A DNA stretch of 12,197 nt from Actinomycetota bacterium. Lineage in GTDB: Bacteria; Actinomycetota; Actinomycetes; Nanopelagicales; Nanopelagicaceae. Below, piece after piece: positions 1 through 6,278 of this stretch; the first letter of the stretch is position 1; each line of letters begins with the position of its first letter. The position numbers and the translations under genes are program-made. A model generated the notes under the pieces. It had not been told where the DNA came from. It searched no databases and saw only the letters and a list, made by a program, of their open reading frames with translations. The stretch is from NCBI GenBank assembly GCA_009704555.1, contig WLDY01000007.1, forward strand, positions 1-12,197, given 5' to 3'.

Positions 1-81
1 GTAACCGAACTCACCCTTGAGCTGTGGCGAGACCTGCTCCTTGTATCGCGCCTTCAGACGCGGTGCGGTTGCAGTGGTCAT
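1..81 (-). CDS. rplE: 50S ribosomal protein L5, N-terminal fragment
   Basis: This is the first 27 codons of L5; the rest lies beyond the left edge of the window. L5 binds 5S rRNA and helps form the central protuberance of the 50S subunit. Translating the minus strand from the ATG at 81 gives a start MTTATAPRLKARYKEQ and then a segment ending in GEFGY. This matches the family's N-terminal pattern of RLK.RY followed by an EF.Y motif. The start lies 3 nt after the rplX stop codon, and an AAGGAG ribosome-binding site is embedded in the last rplX codons, so translation is probably coupled to rplX. Position after rplX is the normal spc-operon order, which supports a call made from so few residues. 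Confidence 0.9.
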   Translation of the reverse strand, partial: MTTATAPRLKARYKEQVSPQLKGEFGY

Positions 82-84
82 GGA

Positions 85-402
85 CTAGATCTCCTTCCCT
101 GTGCGCCGTGAGATCCGGACGTTCTTGCCAGCATCGTCCTTCTTCACGCCGATACGTGTCGCTTGGTTCTCCTCATCGAGGAGCATCACGTTCGAGTAAT
201 GGATCGCCGCTTCGACGGTCAGGATTCCACCAGTCTTCACACCACGATCGGTGGTGCTCTCCTTGGTGTGCTTCTTGACGCGATTGACACCTTCGACGAT
301 CACGCGATTCTTCTTCAGGTCGACCTTGAGCACCGTTCCGGTGATCCCCTTGTCCTTACCTGCGATCACGAGTACGCGATCACCCTTCTTGATCCGGGCC
401 AT
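85..402 (-). CDS. rplX: 50S ribosomal protein L24
   Basis: L24 is an assembly-initiating protein of the 50S subunit that binds the 5' domain of 23S rRNA near the exit tunnel. The 105-residue product has the expected length. It opens with a KOW-type segment at about residues 5-30 (KKGDRVLVIAGKDKGITG), followed by the family hallmark VEGVNRVKKH near residues 36-45, and ends in a basic tail. The ATG directly follows the TAG stop of rplN with no gap, and GGAGGT inside the end of rplN serves as the ribosome-binding site. This points to translational coupling with rplN. Nothing is unusual in the sequence. Confidence 0.98.
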   Translation of the reverse strand: MARIKKGDRVLVIAGKDKGITGTVLKVDLKKNRVIVEGVNRVKKHTKESTTDRGVKTGGILTVEAAIHYSNVMLLDEENQATRIGVKKDDAGKNVRISRRTGKEI

Positions 403-771
403 CTAGAGCACCTCCGGGGCTAACGAGATGATTTTCATGAAACGCTTGTCACGAAGTTCACGGGCGACTGGTCCGAAGATACGTGTGCCACGTGGTTCGA
501 GATCATCCTTGATGATCACAGCGGCATTCTCATCGAACTTGATGTAACTCCCATCGGCGCGACGGTTCTCCTTGACGGTGCGGACGATGACGGCCTTGAC
601 CACATCACCCTTCTTCACCTGTCCACCAGGGATCGCATCCTTGACCGAGCAGACGATGACGTCGCCGATACCGGCATAACGTCGCTTCGTGCCACCGAGG
701 ACTCGGATGCAGAGCAACTCGCGCGCACCGGTGTTATCGGCGACGCGAAGACGAGATTCTTGTTGAATCAT
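403..771 (-). CDS. rplN: 50S ribosomal protein L14
   Basis: L14 is a 23S rRNA-binding protein at the 30S-50S interface; it takes part in an intersubunit bridge and is the docking site of the silencing factor RsfS. The 122-residue product is full length. It begins MIQQESRLRVADNTGA, typical of the family, with the conserved GDVIVCSVKDAIPGG at about residues 37-51 and the C-terminal IFGPVARELRDKRFMKIISL. The start is 25 nt after the rpsQ stop and is preceded by an AGAAGGAA ribosome-binding site. It is the first gene of what is called the spc operon in E. coli, but here it simply continues the S10 run with no sign of a separate promoter or terminator in the short gap. Confidence 0.98.
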   Translation of the reverse strand: MIQQESRLRVADNTGARELLCIRVLGGTKRRYAGIGDVIVCSVKDAIPGGQVKKGDVVKAVIVRTVKENRRADGSYIKFDENAAVIIKDDLEPRGTRIFGPVARELRDKRFMKIISLAPEVL

Positions 772-796
772 CTTTCTCTATTCCTTCTCTCGGTTC

Positions 797-1069
797 CTAC
801 TTGGCCTTCTCGAGGATCTCGACGACTCGCCAACGCTTCGTTGCGGAGATCGGACGGACTTCCATGATCCGTACTCGATCGCCGATACCGGCGGAGTTCG
901 ACTCGTCGTGAGCCTTGAACTTCTTGCTCTTGGTCATGACTTTGGCGTAGAGGCTGTGCGCGGCACGATCCTCGACCAAGACCACAACGGTCTTGTCCAT
1001 CTTGTCTGAGACCACGATTCCTTCTCTTACCTTGCGAAACCCGCGGGCTTCGGTGTTGTTCGTGCTCAT
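797..1069 (-). CDS. rpsQ: 30S ribosomal protein S17
   Basis: S17 is a primary 16S rRNA-binding protein needed early in 30S assembly. The 90-residue product contains the family motifs GIVVSDKMDKTVVVLVE (about residues 17-33), a KSKKFKAHDE segment (about 47-56) and GIGDRVRIMEVRPIS (about 61-75). It has a short N-terminal extension (MSTNNTEARGF) relative to E. coli S17, which is common in actinobacteria. The ATG overlaps the TGA stop of rpmC in an ATGA arrangement, with GGAGGT seven bases upstream. The reading frame from 768 to 1154 on the same strand is only a shadow of this gene and rpmC. Confidence 0.98.
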   Translation of the reverse strand: MSTNNTEARGFRKVREGIVVSDKMDKTVVVLVEDRAAHSLYAKVMTKSKKFKAHDESNSAGIGDRVRIMEVRPISATKRWRVVEILEKAK

Positions 1070-1284
1070 GCGGCACCTCCAATACCCAACTCGCGCTCAC
1101 GAAGGATCGTGTAGATCCGGGCGATCTCCTTGCGAACCGCTCCGAGACGACCATGGCTCTCGAGCTGTCCGGTGGCAGCCTGGAAACGGAGATTGAAGAG
1201 TTCCTCCTTGAGGTTCTTCACCTTCTCCTGCAACTCCTCAACTGGAAGAGCGCGTAGCTCTTCAGCACTTTCGATCTTGGCCAT
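1066..1284 (-). CDS. rpmC: 50S ribosomal protein L29
   Basis: L29 is a small, mostly helical protein next to the polypeptide exit, close to L23 where trigger factor and SRP dock. The 72-residue product has the two-helix layout: an N-terminal acidic helix (ESAEELRALPVEELQEKVKNLKEEL, shown here as residues 5-29 in two parts: ESAEELRALPVEELQ and EKVKNLKEEL), the conserved LFNLRFQAATGQL (about 29-41) and a second helix containing RKEIARIYTIL. The start is 2 nt after the rplP stop with GAGGAGG seven bases upstream. Its stop overlaps the rpsQ start by 4 bp. Confidence 0.97.
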   Translation of the reverse strand: MAKIESAEELRALPVEELQEKVKNLKEELFNLRFQAATGQLESHGRLGAVRKEIARIYTILRERELGIGGAA

Positions 1285-1286
1285 GA

Positions 1287-1700
1287 CTATGCCTCCTCAC
1301 GACGGACGACGCGGCACTTCACTGGAAGTTTGTGAATCGCACGAGTCATCGCCGCATTTGCGATGTCTTCGGTTACGCCTGAGATCTCGAACATGACGCG
1401 ACCTGGCTTGATGTTCGCGACCCACCATTCTGGTGATCCCTTTCCGGAACCCATACGAGTCTCGGCTGGCTTCTTGGTCAATGGACGGTCCGGGAATATG
1501 TTGATCCAGACCTTTCCACCACGCTTGATGTAACGAGTCATCGCGATACGCGCTGCCTCGATCTGTCGGTTGGTGACGTAGCCACCCTCCAGCGCCTGGA
1601 TGCCGTAATCGCCGAAAGCCGGAGTCGTTCCGCCCTTCGCCTTACCGCTGCGCTTCGGATGATGTTGTTTACGGTGCTTGATCTTGCGAGGTACCAACAT
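1287..1700 (-). CDS. rplP: 50S ribosomal protein L16
   Basis: L16 binds 23S rRNA and helps organise the A-site tRNA elbow region and the path into the peptidyl transferase centre. The 137-residue length is standard. Family landmarks are the N-terminal MLVPRKIKHRKQH, the central ALEGGYVTNRQIEAARIAM (about residues 36-54), INIFPDRPLTKKPAETRMG (about 66-84) and GSPEWWVANIKPGRVMFEI (about 88-106). The start is 2 nt beyond the rpsC stop, with GGAGG nine bases upstream inside rpsC. No insertion or loss is visible. Confidence 0.98.
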   Translation of the reverse strand: MLVPRKIKHRKQHHPKRSGKAKGGTTPAFGDYGIQALEGGYVTNRQIEAARIAMTRYIKRGGKVWINIFPDRPLTKKPAETRMGSGKGSPEWWVANIKPGRVMFEISGVTEDIANAAMTRAIHKLPVKCRVVRREEA

Positions 1701-1702
1701 CG

Positions 1703-2533
1703 CTACTCGCCTCCTTCTTGTGCTGGAGTTTCAACCGGAGTCTCGACTGCAACTGGCGCTGCGCTCTCGACCGGAGCTGCGACTGTCGCTTCACCTTGGG
1801 TGACGGTCACATCGCCCTTTGGTTGACGCGGACGTTGTGTGCGTGCAGCGCGTTGTTCGCGTGCTGCCTTCGCCTGGGCGAGAGCTTGTGCCTCACGCTC
1901 TGCGCGGGATTCGACCACTTCACCCTTGTAGATCCATACCTTCACGCCGATACGGCCGAAGGTGGTGTGGGCCTCATGGAATCCGTAATCGATATCGGCA
2001 CGTAGCGTGTGCAATGGCACGCGACCTTCGCGATAGAACTCAGAGCGCGACATCTCAGCGCCACCAAGTCGACCACCGCATTGGATACGGATGCCCTTCG
2101 CACCTGCCTTGAACGCGGTCTGCATCGCCTTACGCATCGCGCGACGGAAGGAGACACGAGCAGCGAGCTGCTCTGCGACACCTTGTGCGACGAGTTGTGC
2201 GTCGATCTCAGCGTTCTTCACTTCCAAGATGTTGAGCTGGACCTGCTTGCCGGTCAGCTTCTCGAGGTCGAGGCGGAGCTTGTCCGCTTCGGTTCCGCGA
2301 CGACCGATGACGATGCCAGGGCGAGCGGTGTGAAGGTCGATTCGGACCTTCTCACGTGTGCGCTCGATCTCGATCCGCGATACGCCAGCACGTTCCATCT
2401 TCTGGTGCATCATCTTGCGGATCATCACATCTTCTTTGACGTAATCCTTGTAGAGCTTCTCTGCGTACCAACGAGACTTGTACTCAGTGGTGATACCGAG
2501 ACGGAAGCCGTGGGGGTTGATCTTCTGACCCAT
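1703..2533 (-). CDS. rpsC: 30S ribosomal protein S3 with long C-terminal tail
   Basis: S3 lies at the mRNA entry channel of the 30S subunit and contributes to mRNA unwinding with S4 and S5. The N-terminal MGQKINPHGFRLG is diagnostic. A KH RNA-binding domain covers about residues 40-110, with its GRRG loop at 77-80. The C-terminal S3 domain (about 120-205) includes GRLGGAEMSRSEFYREG and ends in VWIYKGEVV. The protein is 276 residues against 233 in E. coli; the extra tail, from about 207, is first Ala/Arg/Gln-rich and then Val/Ala/Pro/Glu-rich and probably disordered. Such tails are usual in actinobacterial S3. The ATG directly abuts the TAA of rplV, with a GGAGGT site upstream. Confidence 0.98.
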   Translation of the reverse strand: MGQKINPHGFRLGITTEYKSRWYAEKLYKDYVKEDVMIRKMMHQKMERAGVSRIEIERTREKVRIDLHTARPGIVIGRRGTEADKLRLDLEKLTGKQVQLNILEVKNAEIDAQLVAQGVAEQLAARVSFRRAMRKAMQTAFKAGAKGIRIQCGGRLGGAEMSRSEFYREGRVPLHTLRADIDYGFHEAHTTFGRIGVKVWIYKGEVVESRAEREAQALAQAKAAREQRAARTQRPRQPKGDVTVTQGEATVAAPVESAAPVAVETPVETPAQEGGE

Positions 2534-3037
2534 TTACTCCGCACCTCCCTCTCCGTTTGCCTCTTCGGTTTTTGTGACAGTGGCTGTATCTGTCGCGTTA
2601 TCTGCTGGAGCCTTTGCGACCGGCTTCTTGCCACCCTTTGACGGACCGTGTGAGCGGTAATTCCTGTCATCGGAGAGCACGACTGAGATCTGGCTCGAAC
2701 GCTTGAGGATCTGATAGCCACGACCTTGGGCACGTGGGCGATAGCGCTTCATGGTGAAGCCCTCATCGACGAGCGCCTCAGCGACCCAGAGTTCCTTGGC
2801 ATCACGGATATTGGGGTTCTTCTGCTTCGCGTTGGCGAAGGCAGAGTTGAGCAAGGAGTAGAGGTCCTCACTCACCGCGACCTGTGGTGAGAACTTGCAG
2901 ATGTTGAGCGCCTCATCAAGGCGAGCGCCACGGATCATGTTGACCACACGACGAGCCTTCTGGGGTGTGACGCGAAGGCTGCGTGCCTTGGCGGTTGCGA
3001 CGAATGCGTTGTTATTAGCCAACTTTCGCTCTCCCAT
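2534..3037 (-). CDS. rplV: 50S ribosomal protein L22 with C-terminal extension
   Basis: L22 binds 23S rRNA; its long beta-hairpin lines the nascent-chain tunnel beside L4, where changes can affect macrolide response. I chose the ATG at 3037 (product starting MGERKLANNNAFVATAKARS, 167 residues), which overlaps rpsS by 23 bp. The more upstream ATG at 3082 would overlap rpsS by 68 bp and add a non-family N-terminus. A TTG at 3022 with GGAG eight bases upstream is a serious alternative and would just remove five residues. Family motifs are RSLRVTPQKARRVVNMIRGAR near the start and the hairpin GRGYQILKRSSQISVVLSD. After the core, a Lys/Ala/Thr/Glu-rich tail of about 35-40 residues follows, common in actinobacteria and probably disordered. 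Confidence 0.95.
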   Translation of the reverse strand: MGERKLANNNAFVATAKARSLRVTPQKARRVVNMIRGARLDEALNICKFSPQVAVSEDLYSLLNSAFANAKQKNPNIRDAKELWVAEALVDEGFTMKRYRPRAQGRGYQILKRSSQISVVLSDDRNYRSHGPSKGGKKPVAKAPADNATDTATVTKTEEANGEGGAE

Positions 3038-3296
3038 CGGTCTTGACGTGACCCTTGAAGGTACGAGTCGGTGCGAACTCACCGAGCTTGTGACCGATCA
3101 TCGCCTCGGTGATGAAGACCGGCACATGCTTACGGCCATCATGGACCGCGATGGTGTGACCGATCATCGATGGCGTGATCGTGGAACGGCGTGACCAGGT
3201 CTTGATCACACTCTTGGTGCTCTTCTCGTTCTGCTCATCCACCTTCTTGGCGAGGTGAGCGTCCACGAAAGGACCCTTCTTAAGACTTCGTGACAT
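3015..3296 (-). CDS. rpsS: 30S ribosomal protein S19
   Basis: S19 sits in the head of the 30S subunit with S13 and contacts A-site tRNA and the intersubunit bridge to L5. The 93-residue product is full length: N-terminal MSRSLKKGPFVDAHL, then KTWSRRSTITPSMIGHTIAVH (about residues 33-53 in total) and KLGEFAPTRTFKGH (about 70-83). The start is nine bases after the rplB stop. The TAA of rplB is itself part of the TAAGGAG ribosome-binding site, so termination of rplB and initiation of rpsS share bases. The 3' end overlaps the chosen rplV start. Confidence 0.98.
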   Translation of the reverse strand: MSRSLKKGPFVDAHLAKKVDEQNEKSTKSVIKTWSRRSTITPSMIGHTIAVHDGRKHVPVFITEAMIGHKLGEFAPTRTFKGHVKTDGRAKVG

Positions 3297-3305
3297 GCGC
3301 TCTCC

Positions 3306-4139
3306 TTAGCGGGCCTTATTGGATGGACGACGACGGACGATGAGATTGTCGGATGCCTTCTTCTTGCGAGTGCGAGATTCAGGCTTACCCCACGGTGATA
3401 CAGGATGGCGACCACCAGAGGTCTTTCCTTCACCACCACCATGTGGGTGATCGACAGGGTTCATGACGACACCACGGACGGTCGGACGGCGACCCTTCCA
3501 TCGTGAGCGTCCTGCCTTACCGAGTGAGATGTTGGACTGTTCGGCGTTACCGACCTCACCGACGGTTGCGCGGCAACGGACATCGACGTTTCGGATCTCA
3601 CCGGATGGCATACGAAGCTGTGCGTATGGTCCATCCTTCGCGACCAACTGGATCGAGGTTCCGGCGCTGCGAGCGAGCTTCGCTCCGCCACCAGGGCGTA
3701 CCTCGACAGCGTGGATCACGGTACCGACCGGGATGTTGCGCAATGGAAGGTTGTTGCCTGGCTTGATGTCTGCAGCGGCACCGGTCTCGACAGTGTCACC
3801 TTGATTGAGTTTGTTCGGCGCGATGATGTAGCGCTTCTCGCCATCGGCGAAGTGCAGTAGTGCGATACGCGCGGTGCGATTCGGGTCGTACTCGATGTGA
3901 GCGACCGTCGCTGGGATGCCATCCTTGTCATTGCGGATGAAATCGATGACGCGGTAGGCGCGCTTATGTCCGCCACCTTGGTGACGAGTGGTGATACGAC
4001 CAGCGGCGTTACGGCCGCCCTTGGAGTTGATCGGACGTATCAACGACTTCTCTGGAGTGGTACGTGTGACCTCGGCGAAATCCGCGACGCTCTTCTCACG
4101 AGTGCCCGGTGTCCGTGGCTTGTACTTACGCAGTGCCAT
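3306..4139 (-). CDS. rplB: 50S ribosomal protein L2
   Basis: L2 is the most conserved large-subunit protein. It is required for subunit association and for integrity of the peptidyl transferase centre. The 277-residue product starts MALRKYKPRTPGTR and has the OB-like N-terminal domain with GRITTRHQGGGHKR at about residues 47-60. The C-terminal SH3-like domain carries GVVMNPVDHPHGGGEGK (about 223-239), whose histidines are the classic essential residues. It ends in a basic tail (RRRPSNKAR). AGGAG lies six bases before the ATG. A 33-nt gap to rplW is the largest within the S10 part of the run. Confidence 0.98.
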   Translation of the reverse strand: MALRKYKPRTPGTREKSVADFAEVTRTTPEKSLIRPINSKGGRNAAGRITTRHQGGGHKRAYRVIDFIRNDKDGIPATVAHIEYDPNRTARIALLHFADGEKRYIIAPNKLNQGDTVETGAAADIKPGNNLPLRNIPVGTVIHAVEVRPGGGAKLARSAGTSIQLVAKDGPYAQLRMPSGEIRNVDVRCRATVGEVGNAEQSNISLGKAGRSRWKGRRPTVRGVVMNPVDHPHGGGEGKTSGGRHPVSPWGKPESRTRKKKASDNLIVRRRPSNKAR

Positions 4140-4172
4140 TTTCTTCTCCTCTTATCGAAGATCCCATCGGCC

Positions 4173-4466
4173 TTAGCCGACAGGGCCTCCGAAGATGTCG
4201 ATACGTTGTCCGGCAGCGACCTGGACGATCGCACGCTTGGTGTCCTTGCGCTTACCCTTACCGAAGCGGGTGACCTTGGTCTTTCCCTCTCGGTTCATGG
4301 TGTTGACCTTGAGCACCTCGACCTTGAAGATCTTCTCGACCGCGATCTTGATCTCGGTCTTGTTCGCATCGAGTGCGACAAGGAAGGTGTACTTGTTCTG
4401 ATCGAGTAGTCCATAGGACTTCTCCGATACCACCGGAGCGATCAAGACGTCTCTGTAATCCTTCAT
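4173..4466 (-). CDS. rplW: 50S ribosomal protein L23
   Basis: L23 sits at the polypeptide exit and is the main docking site for trigger factor and for SRP. The 97-residue product has the typical N-terminus (DVLIAPVVSEKSYGLLDQNKYTF split as DVLIAPVVSEKS and NKYTFLV), the KTEIKIAVEKIFKVEVLKVNT helix-strand unit at about residues 35-55 in slightly shorter form, and a basic loop RFGKGKRKDTKRAIV. Its ATG overlaps the TGA of rplD in an ATGA junction, which suggests reinitiation coupling. Nothing is unusual apart from the compact size, which is normal for actinobacteria. Confidence 0.97.
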   Translation of the reverse strand: MKDYRDVLIAPVVSEKSYGLLDQNKYTFLVALDANKTEIKIAVEKIFKVEVLKVNTMNREGKTKVTRFGKGKRKDTKRAIVQVAAGQRIDIFGGPVG

Positions 4467-5143
4467 GCTGACACCCCGACTTCGCTCTCACGGGCGACCG
4501 CAGTGACGGTGTTGCCCTTGGTAGGACCTGCGACGAACTCCTTGATCGCATCGTGTGAGAAGACGACATCATCAGCGACCACGACGTCATAGGCGTTGAG
4601 CTGATCGGATGCGATCAGGTGGAGGCCATCGACGTTGCGGAGCTTGAGCCATGCGCTCTCTTCGGTACGAGAGAGGACGACGAGTGCGCGCTTGCGGTCA
4701 GTGAACTGCTTCACCGCTGCGAGAGTGCCCTTGGTGTTCTCGGCCTTGGTGATGCCATCGACGATGTGGATCCGGTCATGGCGTTGACGATCTGAGAGCA
4801 CGCCAGCGAGGGCGGCCTTGATCATCTTCTTCGGTGTGCGCTGGTCATATGAACGTGGGACTGGACCATGTGCGACACCACCGTGACGCTGATTCGGAGA
4901 ACGAGTCGAACCCTGACGAGCGCGACCGGTTCCCTTCTGCTTGAACGGCTTCTTTCCACCACCGCTGACCTCACCACGGTTCTTCGCCTTGTGTGAACCT
5001 TGGCGAGCAGCAGCGAGTTGTGCGGTCACGACCTGATGGATCAATGGCACATTGACTTGGACATCGAAGATCTCGGCAGGGAGTGAGAACTTACCTGCGC
5101 TCTTGCCTGAGATGTCCTTGATATCGACGGAGAGAGACATCAT
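4463..5143 (-). CDS. rplD: 50S ribosomal protein L4
   Basis: L4 binds 23S rRNA and extends a loop into the exit tunnel opposite L22. In E. coli it also represses its own S10 operon, but I see no evidence for or against that here. The 226-residue protein has the basic tunnel loop at about residues 50-95, including SHKAKNRGEVSGGGKKPFKQ, KGTGRARQGS and RHGGVAHGP, followed by a conserved globular domain with ALAGVLSDR near 111-119. The start overlaps the rplC TGA by 4 bp; two adjacent ATG codons (5143 and 5140) are available, differing by one residue. Confidence 0.98.
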   Translation of the reverse strand: MMSLSVDIKDISGKSAGKFSLPAEIFDVQVNVPLIHQVVTAQLAAARQGSHKAKNRGEVSGGGKKPFKQKGTGRARQGSTRSPNQRHGGVAHGPVPRSYDQRTPKKMIKAALAGVLSDRQRHDRIHIVDGITKAENTKGTLAAVKQFTDRKRALVVLSRTEESAWLKLRNVDGLHLIASDQLNAYDVVVADDVVFSHDAIKEFVAGPTKGNTVTAVARESEVGVSA

Positions 5144-5832
5144 GCACCTGCCTTCGAGACGATTTCACTTGGAAGACCCTTGACGGCGGTGCGCAAGAAG
5201 ACGGTGGAACCGATGGAACCAGGCAATGACCCGGAGACCAGGATGATGTTCTTCTCGACATCGACCTTGACGATCTTGAGGTTCTGCATCGTCACCGTCT
5301 CGATACCCATACGACCCATCATGCGCTTGCCTTTGAAGACGCGGCCTGGGGTGGTTCGGTTACCGATAGAACCTGAGGTGCGGTGCTTTCTCTCGACACC
5401 GTGACCATCACCGAAACCGCGGAAGTTGTGGCGCTTCATGACACCAGCAGTTCCCTTTCCGAGTGATGTGCCGGTGGCATCGATGATGTCGCCAGGATTG
5501 AAGACATCGGCCTTGATCTCTTGGCCGACGGAATAGGAGGAAGCGGCAGAGGTGCGGAGTTCAGCGACCTCTTTGCGTGGCGTGACGCCAGCCTTCGCGA
5601 AATGGCCAGCCTCAGGCTTCGCCACTTTGCGTGGATCGACGGCACCGAATGCGAGTTGTACGGCCTCATAGCCGTCCTTCTCGAGGGTGCGGATCTGGGT
5701 GACGACACAAGGACCGGCTTCGATCGCGGTCACAGGGATGACCTTGTTCGACTCATCGAAGACCTGTGTCATGCCGAGCTTGGTGCCAAGGATCCCCTTG
5801 ATCGCCGAGCTATGTGCTTGAGTGTTTTTCAT
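5140..5832 (-). CDS. rplC: 50S ribosomal protein L3
   Basis: L3 binds near the 3' end of 23S rRNA and sends a long loop toward the peptidyl transferase centre. The 230-residue protein shows the family start GILGTKLGMTQVFDE at about residues 13-27, KPEAGHFAKAGV at 72-83, and the loop tip from about 131 to 175 with MKRHNFRGFGDGHG and GSIGNRTTPGRVFKGKRMMG. The position of the glutamine that PrmB methylates in E. coli L3 (residue 150 there) is a threonine here (T160), so that modification cannot occur. The upstream ribosome-binding site is weak (GAGAGA), and the rpsJ stop is 17 nt away. Confidence 0.98.
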   Translation of the reverse strand: MKNTQAHSSAIKGILGTKLGMTQVFDESNKVIPVTAIEAGPCVVTQIRTLEKDGYEAVQLAFGAVDPRKVAKPEAGHFAKAGVTPRKEVAELRTSAASSYSVGQEIKADVFNPGDIIDATGTSLGKGTAGVMKRHNFRGFGDGHGVERKHRTSGSIGNRTTPGRVFKGKRMMGRMGIETVTMQNLKIVKVDVEKNIILVSGSLPGSIGSTVFLRTAVKGLPSEIVSKAGA

Positions 5833-5849
5833 TTCTCAGGTCTCTCTCG

Positions 5850-6158
5850 TTAGAGCTTGATCTCGATGTCGACGCCCGCTGGGAGATCGAGGCGCATCAA
5901 TGAGTCAACGGTCTTTGGTGTCGGGTCGATGATGTCGATGAGGCGCTTATGGGTGCGCATCTCGAAATGTTCACGACTGTCCTTGTACTTGTGTGGAGAA
6001 CGGATGACGCAGTACACGTTCTTCTCTGTAGGCAGCGGTACTGGGCCCGCGACGGTCGCCCCGGTGCGCTCGACTGTCTCCACGATCTTCTTCGCGGAAG
6101 AGTCGATCACCTCATGGTCGTACGCCTTGAGCCTGATGCGGATCTTCTGTCCGGCCAT
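5850..6158 (-). CDS. rpsJ: 30S ribosomal protein S10 (NusE)
   Basis: S10 is part of the 30S head and also acts as NusE, pairing with NusB in rRNA antitermination and linking NusG to the ribosome. The 102-residue product is full length and near-canonical: GQKIRIRLKAYDHEVID at the N-terminus, the loop with GPVPLPTEKNVYCVIRSPH (about residues 38-56), FEMRTHKRLIDIIDPT (about 65-80) and a C-terminal PAGVDIEIKL. It is the first gene of the S10 group; an AGAGGAG site lies a few bases before the ATG. The 120-nt space separating it from tuf contains a strong hairpin, so S10-operon expression could differ from that of tuf. Confidence 0.98.
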   Translation of the reverse strand: MAGQKIRIRLKAYDHEVIDSSAKKIVETVERTGATVAGPVPLPTEKNVYCVIRSPHKYKDSREHFEMRTHKRLIDIIDPTPKTVDSLMRLDLPAGVDIEIKL

Positions 6159-6213
6159 CTCTTCTCCTCTTGTTCTACTTAACTTCTCGTTCCTTGACTC
6201 CTGTTTGGCCTTT

Positions 6214-6237
6214 CGGTGGGGCCTTGCGACCCCACCG
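6214..6237 (-). terminator. GCAA-tetraloop hairpin between tuf and rpsJ (attenuator or partial terminator)
   Basis: Read on the minus strand, arms CGGTGGGGTC and GGCCCCACCG pair over 10 bp (including one U-G pair) around a GCAA loop, a stable GNRA tetraloop. The hairpin lies 42 nt after the tuf stop and about 55 nt before the rpsJ start. The following bases are AAAGGCCAAACAGG, without a U-run, so a classical intrinsic terminator is not seen. It may reduce read-through, protect the tuf mRNA 3' end, or mark a processing point. I did not find a convincing promoter for rpsJ in the remaining 120-nt space. The structure is directly visible; its role is inference. Confidence 0.6.
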
Positions 6238-6278
6238 ACGGCTCACACGAGTTTCTTGCTAGTTGTCTTTCTTGATCC

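Noticed and set aside
2009..2641. A 210-codon plus-strand frame antisense to rpsC and rplV.
   Set aside because: Same shadow effect; it crosses two sense genes and has no family features.
3897..4409. A 170-codon plus-strand frame antisense to rplB and rplW.
   Set aside because: It is antisense to two conserved ribosomal protein genes, has no recognisable domain, and long antisense frames are expected from the codon bias of such genes.
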